Numbered from the stretch's first letter, positions 24,970-35,700 are shown. The stretch: 64,000 nucleotides of DNA from Stygiobacter sp. RIFOXYC2_FULL_38_25 (GCA_001803165.1 MHAZ01000017.1:310001-374000); one strand, 5' to 3'. Notes: generated by a model from the letters alone, not told the origin. Translations and numbers: made by a program.

Positions 24970-26555
24970 TGAAAAAATTATTGTTGATTCTCATCCTTTT
25001 TGCTTCAGTTGTTTTCTCGCAGAGTGAGCAGCAAAACATTGAATTGCCGGATTTCATTATCACTGGCAGACAAGCTATTGATATTCCAGCAGCACAGAAA
25101 CCAAAAACGGAATTGATTTCAATTTTGTCTAAAGACTTCTTTACTCCGCAATATTCTTCCGAGGAACTTCCATTTTTAATCACATCGGCTCCGGTTGCAA
25201 TTTATCCAAGTATCAAAAGTTCGGAGAACTATTTTAACGGTAACGTTAAAATAATGCTTGGCAAAGAAACAATGCCGTACGGTTTGCTGAATCTCTCTCA
25301 GAGCTTTGATTATTACTTGCTAAACTTGAAAGCCTGGGGAACAAACGTTAAGGACTATCAGCCATTCTCGGACTACAACAGTTCCGGAATTGAATTGAGT
25401 AACGATTTCTCAATCAGCACCCGATCAGAGTTTATGCCGGGTGCGAAAATTTTAGCCGACGCCAAATACTACCGCGATTCATATTATATGTTTGGTTCCA
25501 TTACTCCGGCACAATTAAGAGAAAAGAATAACGGCGAAGCGCGTGTAGCATTTTCAAGTTTATACAGCAAAATTTTTAATCTGGCTTTAGGACTTACGGG
25601 TAATTTGTTTTCGTTGAATGAAAACAGTTTGAAGGAAACAAATGTTCTTGCCGATGGAAAAATCAATTTCCGTTGGAACGGATTGATGTTTGGCGGTAAG
25701 GCAGAACTTAAAAGGCAAACACTTACAAATAATCTAAGTGGAAAAGGCAGCTATAATAATCTGAATACAGAAGCTTACGTTGAAGCGGCGTTGAACGGCA
25801 GTCTTTGGATTAATGCCGGTGCTTACTTTAACACAAATACTTCTTCCAATATGTTCTCTCCTTTTGTAACTGTAGAACTCTTAATAGATAAAGGATTAAC
25901 ATTTGGCGCCGAATACAAACCCAAAGTGGATTTTTTCACTATGAAGAACCTTTTGGAAAAGAATCCATTTACCACACTTGGATTGACCGACAATATCTTC
26001 ACAAAATATTATAATGATTTATCAGCTACGCTGCGATATGAGTACCAAAAGGTTTTTTCGGTAGCCCTTCTTGCTAACTTTGCCAAGATTGATAATTATT
26101 TATACTATGAAGATTTGCTCAACGTTGGCAAATTTGATATTCAAACAGCAAACGGCGTACAGGTTCTAAAATCAAAACTGAATTTTTATTTGCAGCCTGC
26201 CCAATTTGGTTCTTTGTTCGCAGAAGCAATCGTTCAAGATGTTCGTGATATAAACGATCAACGCATTCCGTATGAGCCGGTTTTTATTTCTTCTTTTTCA
26301 TATAACTATTCTTTCGATTCAAGCTTTGGATTTGGTGTTAAATACAAGATTGCAATGCAAGCATATGCAGATTTGAAAAACACCCAGACCATAAACAATT
26401 ACACTGATCTTTCTGCTTCTGTTTGGTATGAGCTGTTCGGCGGCTTAAAATTGACCGTGGACTTTCAAAACATCTTGAATAGGAGTAACTTTGCCTGGAA
26501 GCAATACCAAGAAAAACCATTCGACTATTTATTCGGTTTTGAGTATCGTTGGTGA
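24969..26555 (+). CDS. Predicted outer-membrane beta-barrel protein
   Basis: 528 residues with a signal peptide (KLLLILILFASVVFS). After ~45 residues (ELPDFIITGRQAIDIP, a TonB-box-like/plug-like start) come many amphipathic strands with alternating hydrophobic residues, and the protein ends in an aromatic residue (FDYLFGFEYRW), the usual barrel-assembly signal. It is not a full TonB-dependent receptor in length. It overlaps the TPR gene by one base and probably works with it in the outer membrane. Confidence 0.65.
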   Translation: MKKLLLILILFASVVFSQSEQQNIELPDFIITGRQAIDIPAAQKPKTELISILSKDFFTPQYSSEELPFLITSAPVAIYPSIKSSENYFNGNVKIMLGKETMPYGLLNLSQSFDYYLLNLKAWGTNVKDYQPFSDYNSSGIELSNDFSISTRSEFMPGAKILADAKYYRDSYYMFGSITPAQLREKNNGEARVAFSSLYSKIFNLALGLTGNLFSLNENSLKETNVLADGKINFRWNGLMFGGKAELKRQTLTNNLSGKGSYNNLNTEAYVEAALNGSLWINAGAYFNTNTSSNMFSPFVTVELLIDKGLTFGAEYKPKVDFFTMKNLLEKNPFTTLGLTDNIFTKYYNDLSATLRYEYQKVFSVALLANFAKIDNYLYYEDLLNVGKFDIQTANGVQVLKSKLNFYLQPAQFGSLFAEAIVQDVRDINDQRIPYEPVFISSFSYNYSFDSSFGFGVKYKIAMQAYADLKNTQTINNYTDLSASVWYELFGGLKLTVDFQNILNRSNFAWKQYQEKPFDYLFGFEYRW

Positions 26556-26567
26556 AAGAAAATAGAA

Positions 26568-29294
26568 ATGAATCCAGCTGAATTATATAAACGGGTAGCC
26601 GATGTACTCGGCGTGTCTGCATCTCAAAAAGATCTCGCTTTTGAAGTGCTGACTGAGTCTATTGCCGAAATTCTTACCGAAGGAATAACACTAAAAGTAC
26701 CCCGCATTGGTTTTTTTCAGCTTAAGGCTGATTCGCAAAAAAGTAATTCTGTAAAACAGTTGATGTTTTCTTCTTTGCCTGAAGATTTTGACCGAACCGA
26801 AAAAGTTCTTTATCATACCTTTGATATAAATCCTAAATACAAAAATTCTTTCGAAATGGATTCCCAGGTTTTTAGCATTGGCGTGGGGAAGCCATTATTG
26901 CCGCTTCATGATGAGGAAAGCGTGCACGATCCCGAAACCTCTTTTGCTATGCTGCGTAAATCAATTGAAGAGAGAGTAAAAGAAATTTTAGCTGAGTCAG
27001 ACCAGATTCCAAATTTCAATATTTGGGAAGACATCTACTCAAATAATGATGAGCTGGATTTGGAATCTAATATTTCTTCAAAGCTACTAGAGCTTACAAG
27101 CGATTTGCACTTCAATGAAGAGTCCAAGCCGGTAGTTCCGGAATTAGATAAGCAGCATCAGGACTTGCTGAATTCGCTTTTATCTAATGATAAACCGGAA
27201 GCCAGCGAGGAATTTTTTGCAGAGGAAAGAGCAGAATTTGTTTCTGAGAATGAATCTACTGCCGAACGGCAATTTTTTGATGAAGATCTTTACAAAATAG
27301 ATGAGACCGGACCGGCGCAAAATTTAACTGTTACTGATCTACTTGGCGAAACGGACTGGATGCAGAAAGCTGATTTGCCGCTTGAGTCCGAAGCTGAAAA
27401 TAAAGAAGTGGAAGAAACCGGATCGGTGCAAAACTTATCTGTTATAGATCTGCTTGGTGATATGGACTGGATGCAAAAGGTTGATTCACTACTGACTGAG
27501 GATGAAGTAAAAAACGAAATAGCCGAAGAGCCCGGGCAGAACTTGCAAGACGAACAAATTGATATTACAATTCCCGAAAGTTTTTTAGACCCGGCAAAAA
27601 TTGAAGTAACTGAAAGTCCGTTAGAATTGGCGGAAATTTCAAGTGAAATATTTGGCGCAGAAATAGATACCAAACATGTACAAGAAACAGAGGAAGACTT
27701 ACCTGTTACCGATTCAGTTGATAAGGAAGTGCTTAAAAATTTATTAAGTGAAGAATCCGGCGAAGAAGCAAAAGAGAATGAAGAGATAACTATAGAACCT
27801 CCATCTTCCGGTAAGGAATTACTAATTAGCGCTTATGATGAACCGGCGGAAGCAAGCAAAAATACTTGGGCTATAGAAGAAGAGGACTTGAAAGGAATTA
27901 TTAACGAAGAACTCCGGGAATATGACCACGAAAAAATTGCTAATGATAATTCCCGCGTGCTAAATGATTTGCTTGAAGATGCGTTTCATAGAAAAGTTGA
28001 AATTGATTCTTCTGAAGAAATTGACGGAGAAAATTCTGCTGATGAGACTCCGGAAGAAGAAACCATAACGGGACGAATTGAATGGAGCTGGGGAGACGAA
28101 TTAAAAGAAGAATTTGGAATTAGACCGGAAGAAGAAACGGAAATCATCCCGGAAAACCCGCTCTCGTTAATCTTTGAAGAAGAAGATTTTGTTGAGCCAA
28201 CAGAGTTCGAGTTTGATATTGAAAAAACAAGGCAAGATTTGTTTTCCCGCCTTGCTAAAACTTTGGAAAAAGAAGTTACGTCGCTTCATGATAATTACAC
28301 CAGCTCTGTTGAAGAAGAATCAGGAATCCAAAAGCCAACATTGGAACGTAATGCTTATACAAAACCGGAAATCAAAACCGAACATACTGCTACAAGAATA
28401 AGAGAGGAAGTTCCGCCTGTTGCAGAATTCAAGGATGAAAAAGTATTTCTCGATTTTAAAACTCCACCGCCACGTTACGAATTTATTGAAGAACCTGAAC
28501 CTCCCCGTATAGAAGATGATTTTCACGAGGAGCATCTTCTTACCAAACCGAAGAGAATAACAATTCTTCTTGAACGAGATGAGATGGAAGAAGCAGTCTC
28601 AAAAGTTCCGGGACAAAAAGAAGAAACTGTCTTGGAAGAACCAAAACCGCAGAATAACATTTTCGGTAAACTCTTTGTTATTACGCTCGCTTCTTTAGTT
28701 GTTATAACTGCTATCGCGCTTTACCTTTACTTTAAATCCGGTTTGCCGAATCAAGAAGTTGCACAGCAGACGCCAACTGAAAACCAGTCGCAAAGCATTA
28801 ACAGCATTGAGAATCCAAGGAATACGATATCTAGAGAATCACTTGGGCTAAATCCGGATGACTTTAGCGAGTTCCCAACAAGTGCAACTCCGCCAACTCC
28901 GGTTAAAGAAGGCGGCAGTGTAGATGTTTCCAAAATATTAGGAAATACCGAAAGCCAGAATCTAAAAAAGAATGAAGAGATCTTGCGCGAGTCGCAGAAA
29001 GAAGACTTAGCACGTAAAGTTCAAACAGTACAGAACAATAAACCGGCTGCTGGAGAAACCCGCTTGACGGATATGGTTTTCTATGATGGAAAATCCTACA
29101 ACTTCCAGATTTCATCTTGGAAAAATAAAATGCTGGCTCAAGAAGAAGTGAACAGGTTGCGCGCGCAAGGTTTTAATGCGTTTTTGGTTGAAGCATATTT
29201 GCCGGACAAAGGCGGCAACTGGTACAGAATTCGTATCGGCTCGTTCAAATCTGAACAAGAGGCTCTAGATTTTAAGAAGAAAAATAGTTTCTAA
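26568..29294 (+). CDS. HU-like domain, membrane helix and SPOR domain fusion protein
   Basis: 908 residues. Residues 1-~75 look like an HU/IHF-like DNA-binding fold (LYKRVADVLGVSASQKDLAFEVLTESI, then VPRIGFFQLKAD). A long acidic linker follows, including a ~37-residue tandem duplication (QNLTVTDLLGETDWMQK and QNLSVIDLLGDMDWMQK). A single membrane helix lies near residues 700-722 (LFVITLASLVVITAIALYLY), and a C-terminal SPOR domain (~833-905, YNFQISSWKNKMLAQEEVNRLRAQGFNAF…YRIRIGSF) binds peptidoglycan stripped of stem peptides at septa. Similar HU-SPOR proteins are known in Bacteroidota. Its role in division is inferred. Confidence 0.82.
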   Translation: MNPAELYKRVADVLGVSASQKDLAFEVLTESIAEILTEGITLKVPRIGFFQLKADSQKSNSVKQLMFSSLPEDFDRTEKVLYHTFDINPKYKNSFEMDSQVFSIGVGKPLLPLHDEESVHDPETSFAMLRKSIEERVKEILAESDQIPNFNIWEDIYSNNDELDLESNISSKLLELTSDLHFNEESKPVVPELDKQHQDLLNSLLSNDKPEASEEFFAEERAEFVSENESTAERQFFDEDLYKIDETGPAQNLTVTDLLGETDWMQKADLPLESEAENKEVEETGSVQNLSVIDLLGDMDWMQKVDSLLTEDEVKNEIAEEPGQNLQDEQIDITIPESFLDPAKIEVTESPLELAEISSEIFGAEIDTKHVQETEEDLPVTDSVDKEVLKNLLSEESGEEAKENEEITIEPPSSGKELLISAYDEPAEASKNTWAIEEEDLKGIINEELREYDHEKIANDNSRVLNDLLEDAFHRKVEIDSSEEIDGENSADETPEEETITGRIEWSWGDELKEEFGIRPEEETEIIPENPLSLIFEEEDFVEPTEFEFDIEKTRQDLFSRLAKTLEKEVTSLHDNYTSSVEEESGIQKPTLERNAYTKPEIKTEHTATRIREEVPPVAEFKDEKVFLDFKTPPPRYEFIEEPEPPRIEDDFHEEHLLTKPKRITILLERDEMEEAVSKVPGQKEETVLEEPKPQNNIFGKLFVITLASLVVITAIALYLYFKSGLPNQEVAQQTPTENQSQSINSIENPRNTISRESLGLNPDDFSEFPTSATPPTPVKEGGSVDVSKILGNTESQNLKKNEEILRESQKEDLARKVQTVQNNKPAAGETRLTDMVFYDGKSYNFQISSWKNKMLAQEEVNRLRAQGFNAFLVEAYLPDKGGNWYRIRIGSFKSEQEALDFKKKNSF

Positions 29295-29311
29295 TTATTT
29301 ACGGATAGAAC

Positions 29312-29983
29312 ATGAATCTGACTGAAATGTTATTAAAAAACGGGTTTATGATTTTACCCATCCTAATTTGTCTCACCGTTTCAATTCTGTTAATTGTTGA
29401 AAAATACATTGTACTAAAAAAGTCCAAAGTAAATGTTGCCTCATTTACCATTAAGATTAGAGGAATCCTTAAACGAAAAGAATTTGCCGAAGCAATTAAC
29501 TATTGTACCGAAGAAAAATCTCCTCTTGCCAATATTCTTAAGCGCGGATTAAGAAAAAATAAGTTTGGCAGAAAAAGAATGATTGAAACTTTCGAAATTG
29601 CTTCCAAGTTGGAAATTATGAAACTTGAAAAAGGATTGCCAACTTTGGCAACTCTTTCCAAGCTAACGCCGTTGCTGGGATTTCTTGGAACGATTATCAG
29701 CTTAACTTTTGCTTATTTCAAGCTGCAAGAACAGCAGCCAAATCCGGACCTAACAAACTTTAATAATGAAATTTATGGCGCGCTCATTTCTTCTGCGCTT
29801 GGAATCATTGTGGGAATTTTCTCACTCATTTTTTATAACCAGATAGTTGCCACGGTAAAGAAAATTGTTTTTGAAATGGAAATGGTCGCTACCGAAATAA
29901 TAGACGTGCTTGATGAATCAATACCAAGTTTTGCTGATGCTGAAGATGATGTAAATGAATTCGATGAGGAAGAGACAGAGTGA
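29312..29983 (+). CDS. MotA/TolQ/ExbB proton-channel protein
   Basis: 223 residues. Three membrane helices (near residues 12-32, 108-133, 150-175), with the ExbB-type GLPTLATLSKLTPLLGFLGTIISLTFAYFKLQE and EIYGALISSALGIIVGIFSLIFYN. It forms part of a proton-driven motor that energises the outer membrane through TonB. It is joined to the TonB gene by a 4-bp overlap. No ExbD/TolR gene, the usual partner, is present next to it. Confidence 0.92.
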   Translation: MNLTEMLLKNGFMILPILICLTVSILLIVEKYIVLKKSKVNVASFTIKIRGILKRKEFAEAINYCTEEKSPLANILKRGLRKNKFGRKRMIETFEIASKLEIMKLEKGLPTLATLSKLTPLLGFLGTIISLTFAYFKLQEQQPNPDLTNFNNEIYGALISSALGIIVGIFSLIFYNQIVATVKKIVFEMEMVATEIIDVLDESIPSFADAEDDVNEFDEEETE

Positions 29984-30561
29984 AATTTGAAAGCTCACTT
30001 CGCCCTCAAGCCGGAATAAGTTACGTAGCCCTCGGCAGTGTTTTGCTGCTGGCTATATTTTTGTTTTTACTTGCTTCAAAAATGTCCGAACAATCTCTGT
30101 TAACTCCATCTGAAGTTAAGAAGGAAAATCCTACACGGAAGAAAATTTCAGCTCCCTCTGAAAAATTTGCCAATATAACTCCAAAAGAAGAGAAACCAAT
30201 TGTACAAGAGTCAGAGCAAAAACCTGAAGTAGTTGTTAATAAAGAGAAGAAAACTGAAACCAGAAAAACCGGCGGAAGGGAATTAGGTTTTGATTTAGAC
30301 TTTGGCACAGAGCGCGCAAGAATAATTAAAAACTTTGTTTTACCGGAAGCAAAAAATGCCGGTAGCGGAAGAGTGATTCTTAAGTTTCGTTTTACTATTA
30401 GACCGGACGGCTCTGTAGCAAAAGTTTTTCCTATAATGAGGGGAAACCCCGATTTAGAACTTGAGGCAATGAATTTGCTGAGGAAGTGGCGATTTGAAAA
30501 ATTACCTAGAACCGACGATCAGGTTGATCAAAAAGTAGAAATTAGTTTTCGCCCTCAGTAG
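29980..30561 (+). CDS. TonB-family energy transducer
   Basis: 193 residues. N-terminal membrane anchor (SYVALGSVLLLAIFLFLLAS), a Lys/Glu/Pro-rich linker, and a C-terminal TonB domain (GRVILKFRFTIRPDGSVAKVFPI, LELEAMNLLRKWRFEKLP). It starts at GTG 29980, overlapping exbB. The N-terminal region is short, and with no ExbD nearby the protein may carry both roles or use a distant ExbD. Its last 20 bp overlap a convergent gene on the other strand. Confidence 0.88.
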   Translation: MKFESSLRPQAGISYVALGSVLLLAIFLFLLASKMSEQSLLTPSEVKKENPTRKKISAPSEKFANITPKEEKPIVQESEQKPEVVVNKEKKTETRKTGGRELGFDLDFGTERARIIKNFVLPEAKNAGSGRVILKFRFTIRPDGSVAKVFPIMRGNPDLELEAMNLLRKWRFEKLPRTDDQVDQKVEISFRPQ

Positions 30562-30838
30562 CCGGTTTATCATCCGCGTAGTAAAACTTGTAGAAGAAAT
30601 ATTCCACAATAGTAAGAAGTGTTAAAGAAATCGTATCAGCGTCAAACTGAATTCCGAATCCCTTTTGATCGAAGAAAATTTTTACAACAGAAGTAGTAAT
30701 AGACCAGCCTACTGTAAAGAGAATAACAACCAAAGCCAGATTGATAAATGCCGATGAGAGAGATTCGTCTTGCCATTTTTTTGTAAAGATATAAGCTGTG
30801 AAAATTAAATGCCCGGCAAAAATCAATGCTGAAATCAT
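30542..30838 (-). CDS. Hypothetical three-helix membrane protein
   Basis: Not recognised. 98 residues with about three hydrophobic helices (ISALIFAGHLIFTAYIF, SSAFINLALVVILFTVGWSI, DTISLTLLTIVEYFFYKFYY). Its 3' end overlaps the tonB end by 20 bp, convergent. It is the last gene of a minus-strand operon and lies 1 bp after the next membrane gene. Confidence 0.7.
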   Translation of the reverse strand: MISALIFAGHLIFTAYIFTKKWQDESLSSAFINLALVVILFTVGWSITTSVVKIFFDQKGFGIQFDADTISLTLLTIVEYFFYKFYYADDKPATEGEN

Positions 30839-30839
30839 G

Positions 30840-31349
30840 TTAAACTTCCGAAGATTTATTTTTACTGTTAATAATTTGCGCGCCTATCAATCCGCCAATA
30901 ATTCCAAATACCGAATTGATGAAGAAGTTGTTGAATAAGATTGAGATTGTATAAATCCAAGAAAAGCCGGTGTCCATCAACTCTTTGCGGACAGTTTGAA
31001 AAATACTCATCACTTCATTTTTGATTTCCGGACTCAACGGAAAACCCTCAACCATTCTTTGCATTTCCGGGAAGGCTATTATAATATCGTTCTGGCGGGT
31101 AATGAATGTAATCATAATCTCGAAGATGGTTCCGAAGAACGCGGCTGTTAATCCCGTGTATAAGCCGAACAGAAGAGCTTTAGACATCTGGATTCGCTCG
31201 GTAGATTTAGTTGCTTTTTGATCGAGCAGTAATGCAAAAAAAGCAGCAGCCGGAAGTATAAGACAGCATGAAAAGCTTTTAATCAATGGTACAACTTGCA
31301 GAACTCCTGCGGCAAAACCGCATACTACCGGCGAAATGTATTTTTTCAA
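30840..31349 (-). CDS. Integral membrane protein, DUF4199-like
   Basis: 169 residues, about four membrane segments with a soluble loop (EMQRMVEGFPLSPEIKNEVMSIFQTVRKELM) in the middle. The arrangement recalls DUF4199 proteins of Bacteroidota, but I am not certain of the family. Its start overlaps the DUF2085 stop by 4 bp. Confidence 0.65.
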   Translation of the reverse strand: MKKYISPVVCGFAAGVLQVVPLIKSFSCCLILPAAAFFALLLDQKATKSTERIQMSKALLFGLYTGLTAAFFGTIFEIMITFITRQNDIIIAFPEMQRMVEGFPLSPEIKNEVMSIFQTVRKELMDTGFSWIYTISILFNNFFINSVFGIIGGLIGAQIINSKNKSSEV

Positions 31350-31807
31350 TTTTTCTTCGAGCTTAATTCTTGAATTAGTTTTTTCAGTGCGGAGTAAAAA
31401 TATAAAAATCCCGCTGAACCTAAAAGAACACCGGTTAATAAGGCTAAAGTTTTCGAGTAATCATAAAAACCGAGCGAATAAAGAATTACATCGGCAATCA
31501 TTGGAATTGCCGCGATTAGCAAGATTTTTAGCTTTGGCTCTTTTTTTATGGCGTAAAAAAGACTTACGATACTTACCAGGTAGAAACCCAAATATATTCC
31601 GGCGCATCTTGAACAAACCAGCGAGTGATAAACTGATTCGCCGAGAAGTTTTTGCTGCTGCTGATGGCAGACTAACGAATATGATTTTTGTAAGAATGGA
31701 ACAGCTGCTGCGATATTTGGAAAAACCGGGATGAGCCATTCAATGAAAACACCAAACAACCAGAGAGTAAGGAAAAGTACAATTAAGAGCCTTAGGATAA
31801 AGCGCAT
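31346..31807 (-). CDS. DUF2085 membrane protein
   Basis: 153 residues. The family signature is clear: SLVCHQQQQKLLGESVYHSLVCSRCAGIYLGFY, with conserved CHQ and CSRCAGIY motifs that may bind metal or form a disulfide, followed by further membrane helices. Function unknown. It is the second gene of the minus-strand operon, 1 bp after the NHL gene. Confidence 0.88.
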   Translation of the reverse strand: MRFILRLLIVLFLTLWLFGVFIEWLIPVFPNIAAAVPFLQKSYSLVCHQQQQKLLGESVYHSLVCSRCAGIYLGFYLVSIVSLFYAIKKEPKLKILLIAAIPMIADVILYSLGFYDYSKTLALLTGVLLGSAGFLYFYSALKKLIQELSSKKN

Positions 31808-31808
31808 C

Positions 31809-32657
31809 TTATTCTTGCTGCATTTGATAAATGAAAATTGCAGAGCTTGTTAAAACATACAATTTCGATTTGAAAACGCACGCGTCAACAATTTCTTCGG
31901 CTAAATCAAGTTTGATTAATTTCAGTGGAGCGGTGAAATCATTCTTGCTTTCAAAGACTACAACGCTTTTAGCGTCAACAAGAGTAATCCAGCTAAAAAG
32001 AGAATTAATGTTTTTAGCAGTAACCGGAAGGCTAAGTTTTTTCTTTCCATTGCCAAATTGGTCAAAAACGAAAAGAGAATTTCCCTCGATGGCTAATAAA
32101 TTGAAATTATCATCTAAACAAAACTTAACCGGATTTGTCATGCGGAACTCGCCGGCTTCAATTCCTCCAAACTCTGATATAAACTCTCCGCGAAGGTTAA
32201 ATTTCAGAATCCGCTGGTTATCGGAATCGAGAACGTATAAATCTCCTTGGTTTGATGTTGCAACAGAGGTTGGATATCTGAACGAATAACGCTCATCACC
32301 GGATTCTTGAGTTGAAAGCTGGGAGAGGAAATTCAAATCTTTATCAAAAAGTTGGATACGGTTGTTGTTCTTATCAGCTACAAAAACATTGAGAACATTG
32401 GAGAAAACGTCTATCGGGCAGTCGAATGAGCTATTATCCCAGCCATAACCGCCAATAGTTTTAATCACGTTTCCAAGAGTATCAAGCTTGGTGATTTCGT
32501 TCTTTAGGTCATCGCTTACAAAGATTATCCCGTACGGGTTTATAGAGAAACTTCCGGCAGAATTAAAACTGCCGATTTCGCCGGCAGGTATCAAGTTTTG
32601 CCCATAATTTGCGATGGTAATTATGAGTAAAAATAACATGTAAACTTTGTTCTTCAT
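31809..32657 (-). CDS. Exported NHL-repeat beta-propeller protein
   Basis: 282 residues. Signal peptide (YMLFLLIITIANYG), then NHL-type blades: SFDCPIDVFSNVLNVFVADKNNNRIQLFDK, RYPTSVATSNQGDLYVLDSDNQRILKFNLRGEF, MTNPVKFCLDDNFNLLAI. About six blades fit the length. Such propellers usually bind proteins or sugars. It is the first gene of the four-gene minus-strand operon. Confidence 0.82.
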   Translation of the reverse strand: MKNKVYMLFLLIITIANYGQNLIPAGEIGSFNSAGSFSINPYGIIFVSDDLKNEITKLDTLGNVIKTIGGYGWDNSSFDCPIDVFSNVLNVFVADKNNNRIQLFDKDLNFLSQLSTQESGDERYSFRYPTSVATSNQGDLYVLDSDNQRILKFNLRGEFISEFGGIEAGEFRMTNPVKFCLDDNFNLLAIEGNSLFVFDQFGNGKKKLSLPVTAKNINSLFSWITLVDAKSVVVFESKNDFTAPLKLIKLDLAEEIVDACVFKSKLYVLTSSAIFIYQMQQE

Positions 32658-32795
32658 TTCGGTCCTTGCGGCGATTTATCTTAAATCACAATAAAAACTT
32701 AGGCATAGTTTCTGAAAGAAAACTCTTAATAAAAATAATGAAATTTCTTAAATTTGCTTCGAAGTCGAACTCCCTAACAGACAATAGAGGAAACA

Positions 32796-35700
32796 ATGAA
32801 AAAAATCCTATTTGCCTTCCTATTTCTTGTGCTTATTATTTCCTCTTGTAAACTAAAGGAAGACACAACCGGAACTGATCCTACAGGAACAACCTCAACC
32901 GCCATAAAAGTTTTAACACCAAACGGAAACGAAGTTTTGCCGGAAGGCTCATCTTACCAAATCACCTGGAGCGGAACCGGAACAACTCTGGTTAAAATTC
33001 AGTACAGTATTGATAACGGCACATCATGGTCTTTGGTTGTTGATAGTTTAACAAACACCGGAGTTTATAGCTGGTTCCCGGTTCCAAATACAATCTCCAA
33101 TCAATGCCGGCTTCAAGTAACAAGCGTTGATGGAAAGAGCACAGACGCTAGTGATAATGTTTTTTCAATTGTCAGAAACAGCAATCAAAGTTTAAAAATA
33201 GTTGCACCAAAAGATAAAGAAGAATGGGAAGGCGGTAGCGCCAAACAAATTAAGTGGTTTAGTTCCGGAATTGATTCTGTAAAAATTGAATACACAACCA
33301 ACAACGGCACCAAATGGAATTTAGTTGCTGTTGATAAAAAGAATACCGGCATTTTCTATTGGGAACCGGTGCCTAATACTCCTTCTACCTTAGCAAGAGT
33401 TAGAATAATGGATGCAAAAGATGGCGAGCCTTCTTCCGAAAGCGATGTGTTCAACATTCTACCTGAACCTAAAATTAAAGTGATAGCTCCTAACGGCGGA
33501 GAAAGAATTCTTTCTTCTACAAGCAGAAAAATTGAATGGGTAACTGAAAATATTGAAAATGTTAAGCTTGCCTATACAACCAATAATGGTTTTGAGTGGG
33601 TTGTTATTAAAGATGCTGTCCCTTCTACCGGATTTTATATTTGGGATCCGGTTCCAACAGCAAACTCTCAGCTATGTAAGATTCGTGTTTATGATGCAAA
33701 AGATAACGAGCCTTCGGATGTTTCCGATAGTACCTTTACAATTACAAATCAAATCACTCAAACACTTGAAGTAACCGGACCAAACGGAAGTGAAAGATGG
33801 CAAGCCGGAACAAATCAGCAAATCACATGGAAATCAAGCGGTGTTGCAAAAGTTAAAATTGAACTAACATCTAACAACGGTTTAACCTGGAACACAATTG
33901 TTGATCAACTTGCAAATACCGGCGCTTACGAATGGAACGTTCCAAACTCAATTTCCACTCAATGCTTAATTAAGATTAGCGATGCAGATGATAGCGATCC
34001 GGTAGATCAAAGCAACGGCTTGTTTAGAATTGTTCCAAAACCCGAATTAAGAATTACAAAGCCAAATGGCGGCGAAACATGGACTGCCGGAATTATTGAT
34101 ACTATTAAATGGAATTCTGTAGGTGTGGAAAATGTAACGATTGAGTTCACACCAAATAATGGTACCAACTGGTTCACGATTGTAGAAAAGACTCCATCCA
34201 GCGGAAGTTACATTACAAGCTTATCTACTGCCGGAACTCAATATAAAATTAGAATTACTGATAAAGAAAACGGCTCTCCGCAAGATGAAAGCGACGGAAC
34301 GTTTACAGTTTCGGCGGAACCAAAGATTGTTGTTCTTGAACCAAATGGAAAAGAAGAATGGTATGCCGGCTCTTCGAATAATATTAAGTGGACTTCAACA
34401 AATATTGAAAACGTGAAGATTGAATACACTACTAATAACGGTGCAAGCTGGACTTTAATTACTTCATCTACTCCGAGCGATGGAGTTTATTCGTGGGATA
34501 AAATTCCTAATGTAAGTTCATTGCAATGTAGAGTTAGAATAAGTGATGCTATAGATAACATTCCGTCTGATGTTTCTGATGATAACTTCAGCATTACAAC
34601 TCAAGGAAATCAGTTGATAAAAGTTGTTAAACCGAATGGCGGTGAGAACTGGCCTCTTGGCTCACCTCAAGAAATTACCTGGGATGCCGCCGGAATTACA
34701 AATGTTAAAATTGAGTACACAATTAACAACGGCTTGAATTGGAATTTGATTACAGCGAGCACGCCAAGTACCGGTTATTATACATGGACACAAGTTCCAA
34801 ACACTCCTGCAACAAACTGTAAAGTGAGAATAAGCGATGCACAAGACTCCGCGCCATCCGATGAAAGCGATCTCTTCTTTACAATCGGGACAGCGCCTTC
34901 GTTAAAAGTATTAGAACCAAACGGTAATGATACCTGGATAAGCGGTACAACTAAACAAATCCGGTGGTCATCGGAAAACGTTGCAAATGTTAAAATTGAA
35001 TACACGATTGATGGCGGCGCAAGCTGGAATGTAATTGTTAATTCAATGCAAAGCACAGGCAGCTATTACTGGAATAATATTCCGGCAATAAATTCGCTGC
35101 AATGCAAAATTAAAATTAGCGATGCGCAGTTCGGTACTCCTTCGGATCTATCCGATGACAATTTTGCAATTATGAAACCGGGTGATCAGCAATTGAAAGT
35201 TAAGACTCCAAACGGAGGAGAAAAATGGATTGCCGGAACTCCTCAAAATATAACTTGGGATGCCGGTGGAATTGCGAATGTTAAGATTGAGTTTACAAGT
35301 AACAACGGAATTAGCTGGAATACAATTATCGAAAGTACACCAAGCGATGGTTTCTATACATGGACTCAAGTTCCAAACACACAAGCAACAAATTGCCTTA
35401 TCAGAATAAGTGATGCTCAAGATAACGAGCCATCAGACGTTAGTGATAATTTCTTTAGTGTAGATGTTGAACCATCGCTTAAAATGGTTGCACCAAACGG
35501 CGGAGAAGTTTGGTCAAGCGGTTCCAGCAAAGAAATTCGTTGGACAAGTTCCAACGTAGCGACCGTAAAAATTGAGTTTACTACTAATGGTGGTGCATCC
35601 TGGGCTACAGTTGTTAATTCTATTGAAAACACTGGCTCATATCAGTGGTCAAACATTCCTAATGCAAATTCTTTGCTCTGCAAAGTAAAGGTTAGTGATG

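Noticed and set aside
27290-27673. A 127-codon open frame on the minus strand inside the HU-SPOR gene
   Set aside because: It is the complement of a Glu/Asp-rich linker, which gives Ser/Phe-rich antisense frames without a start signal or known domain.
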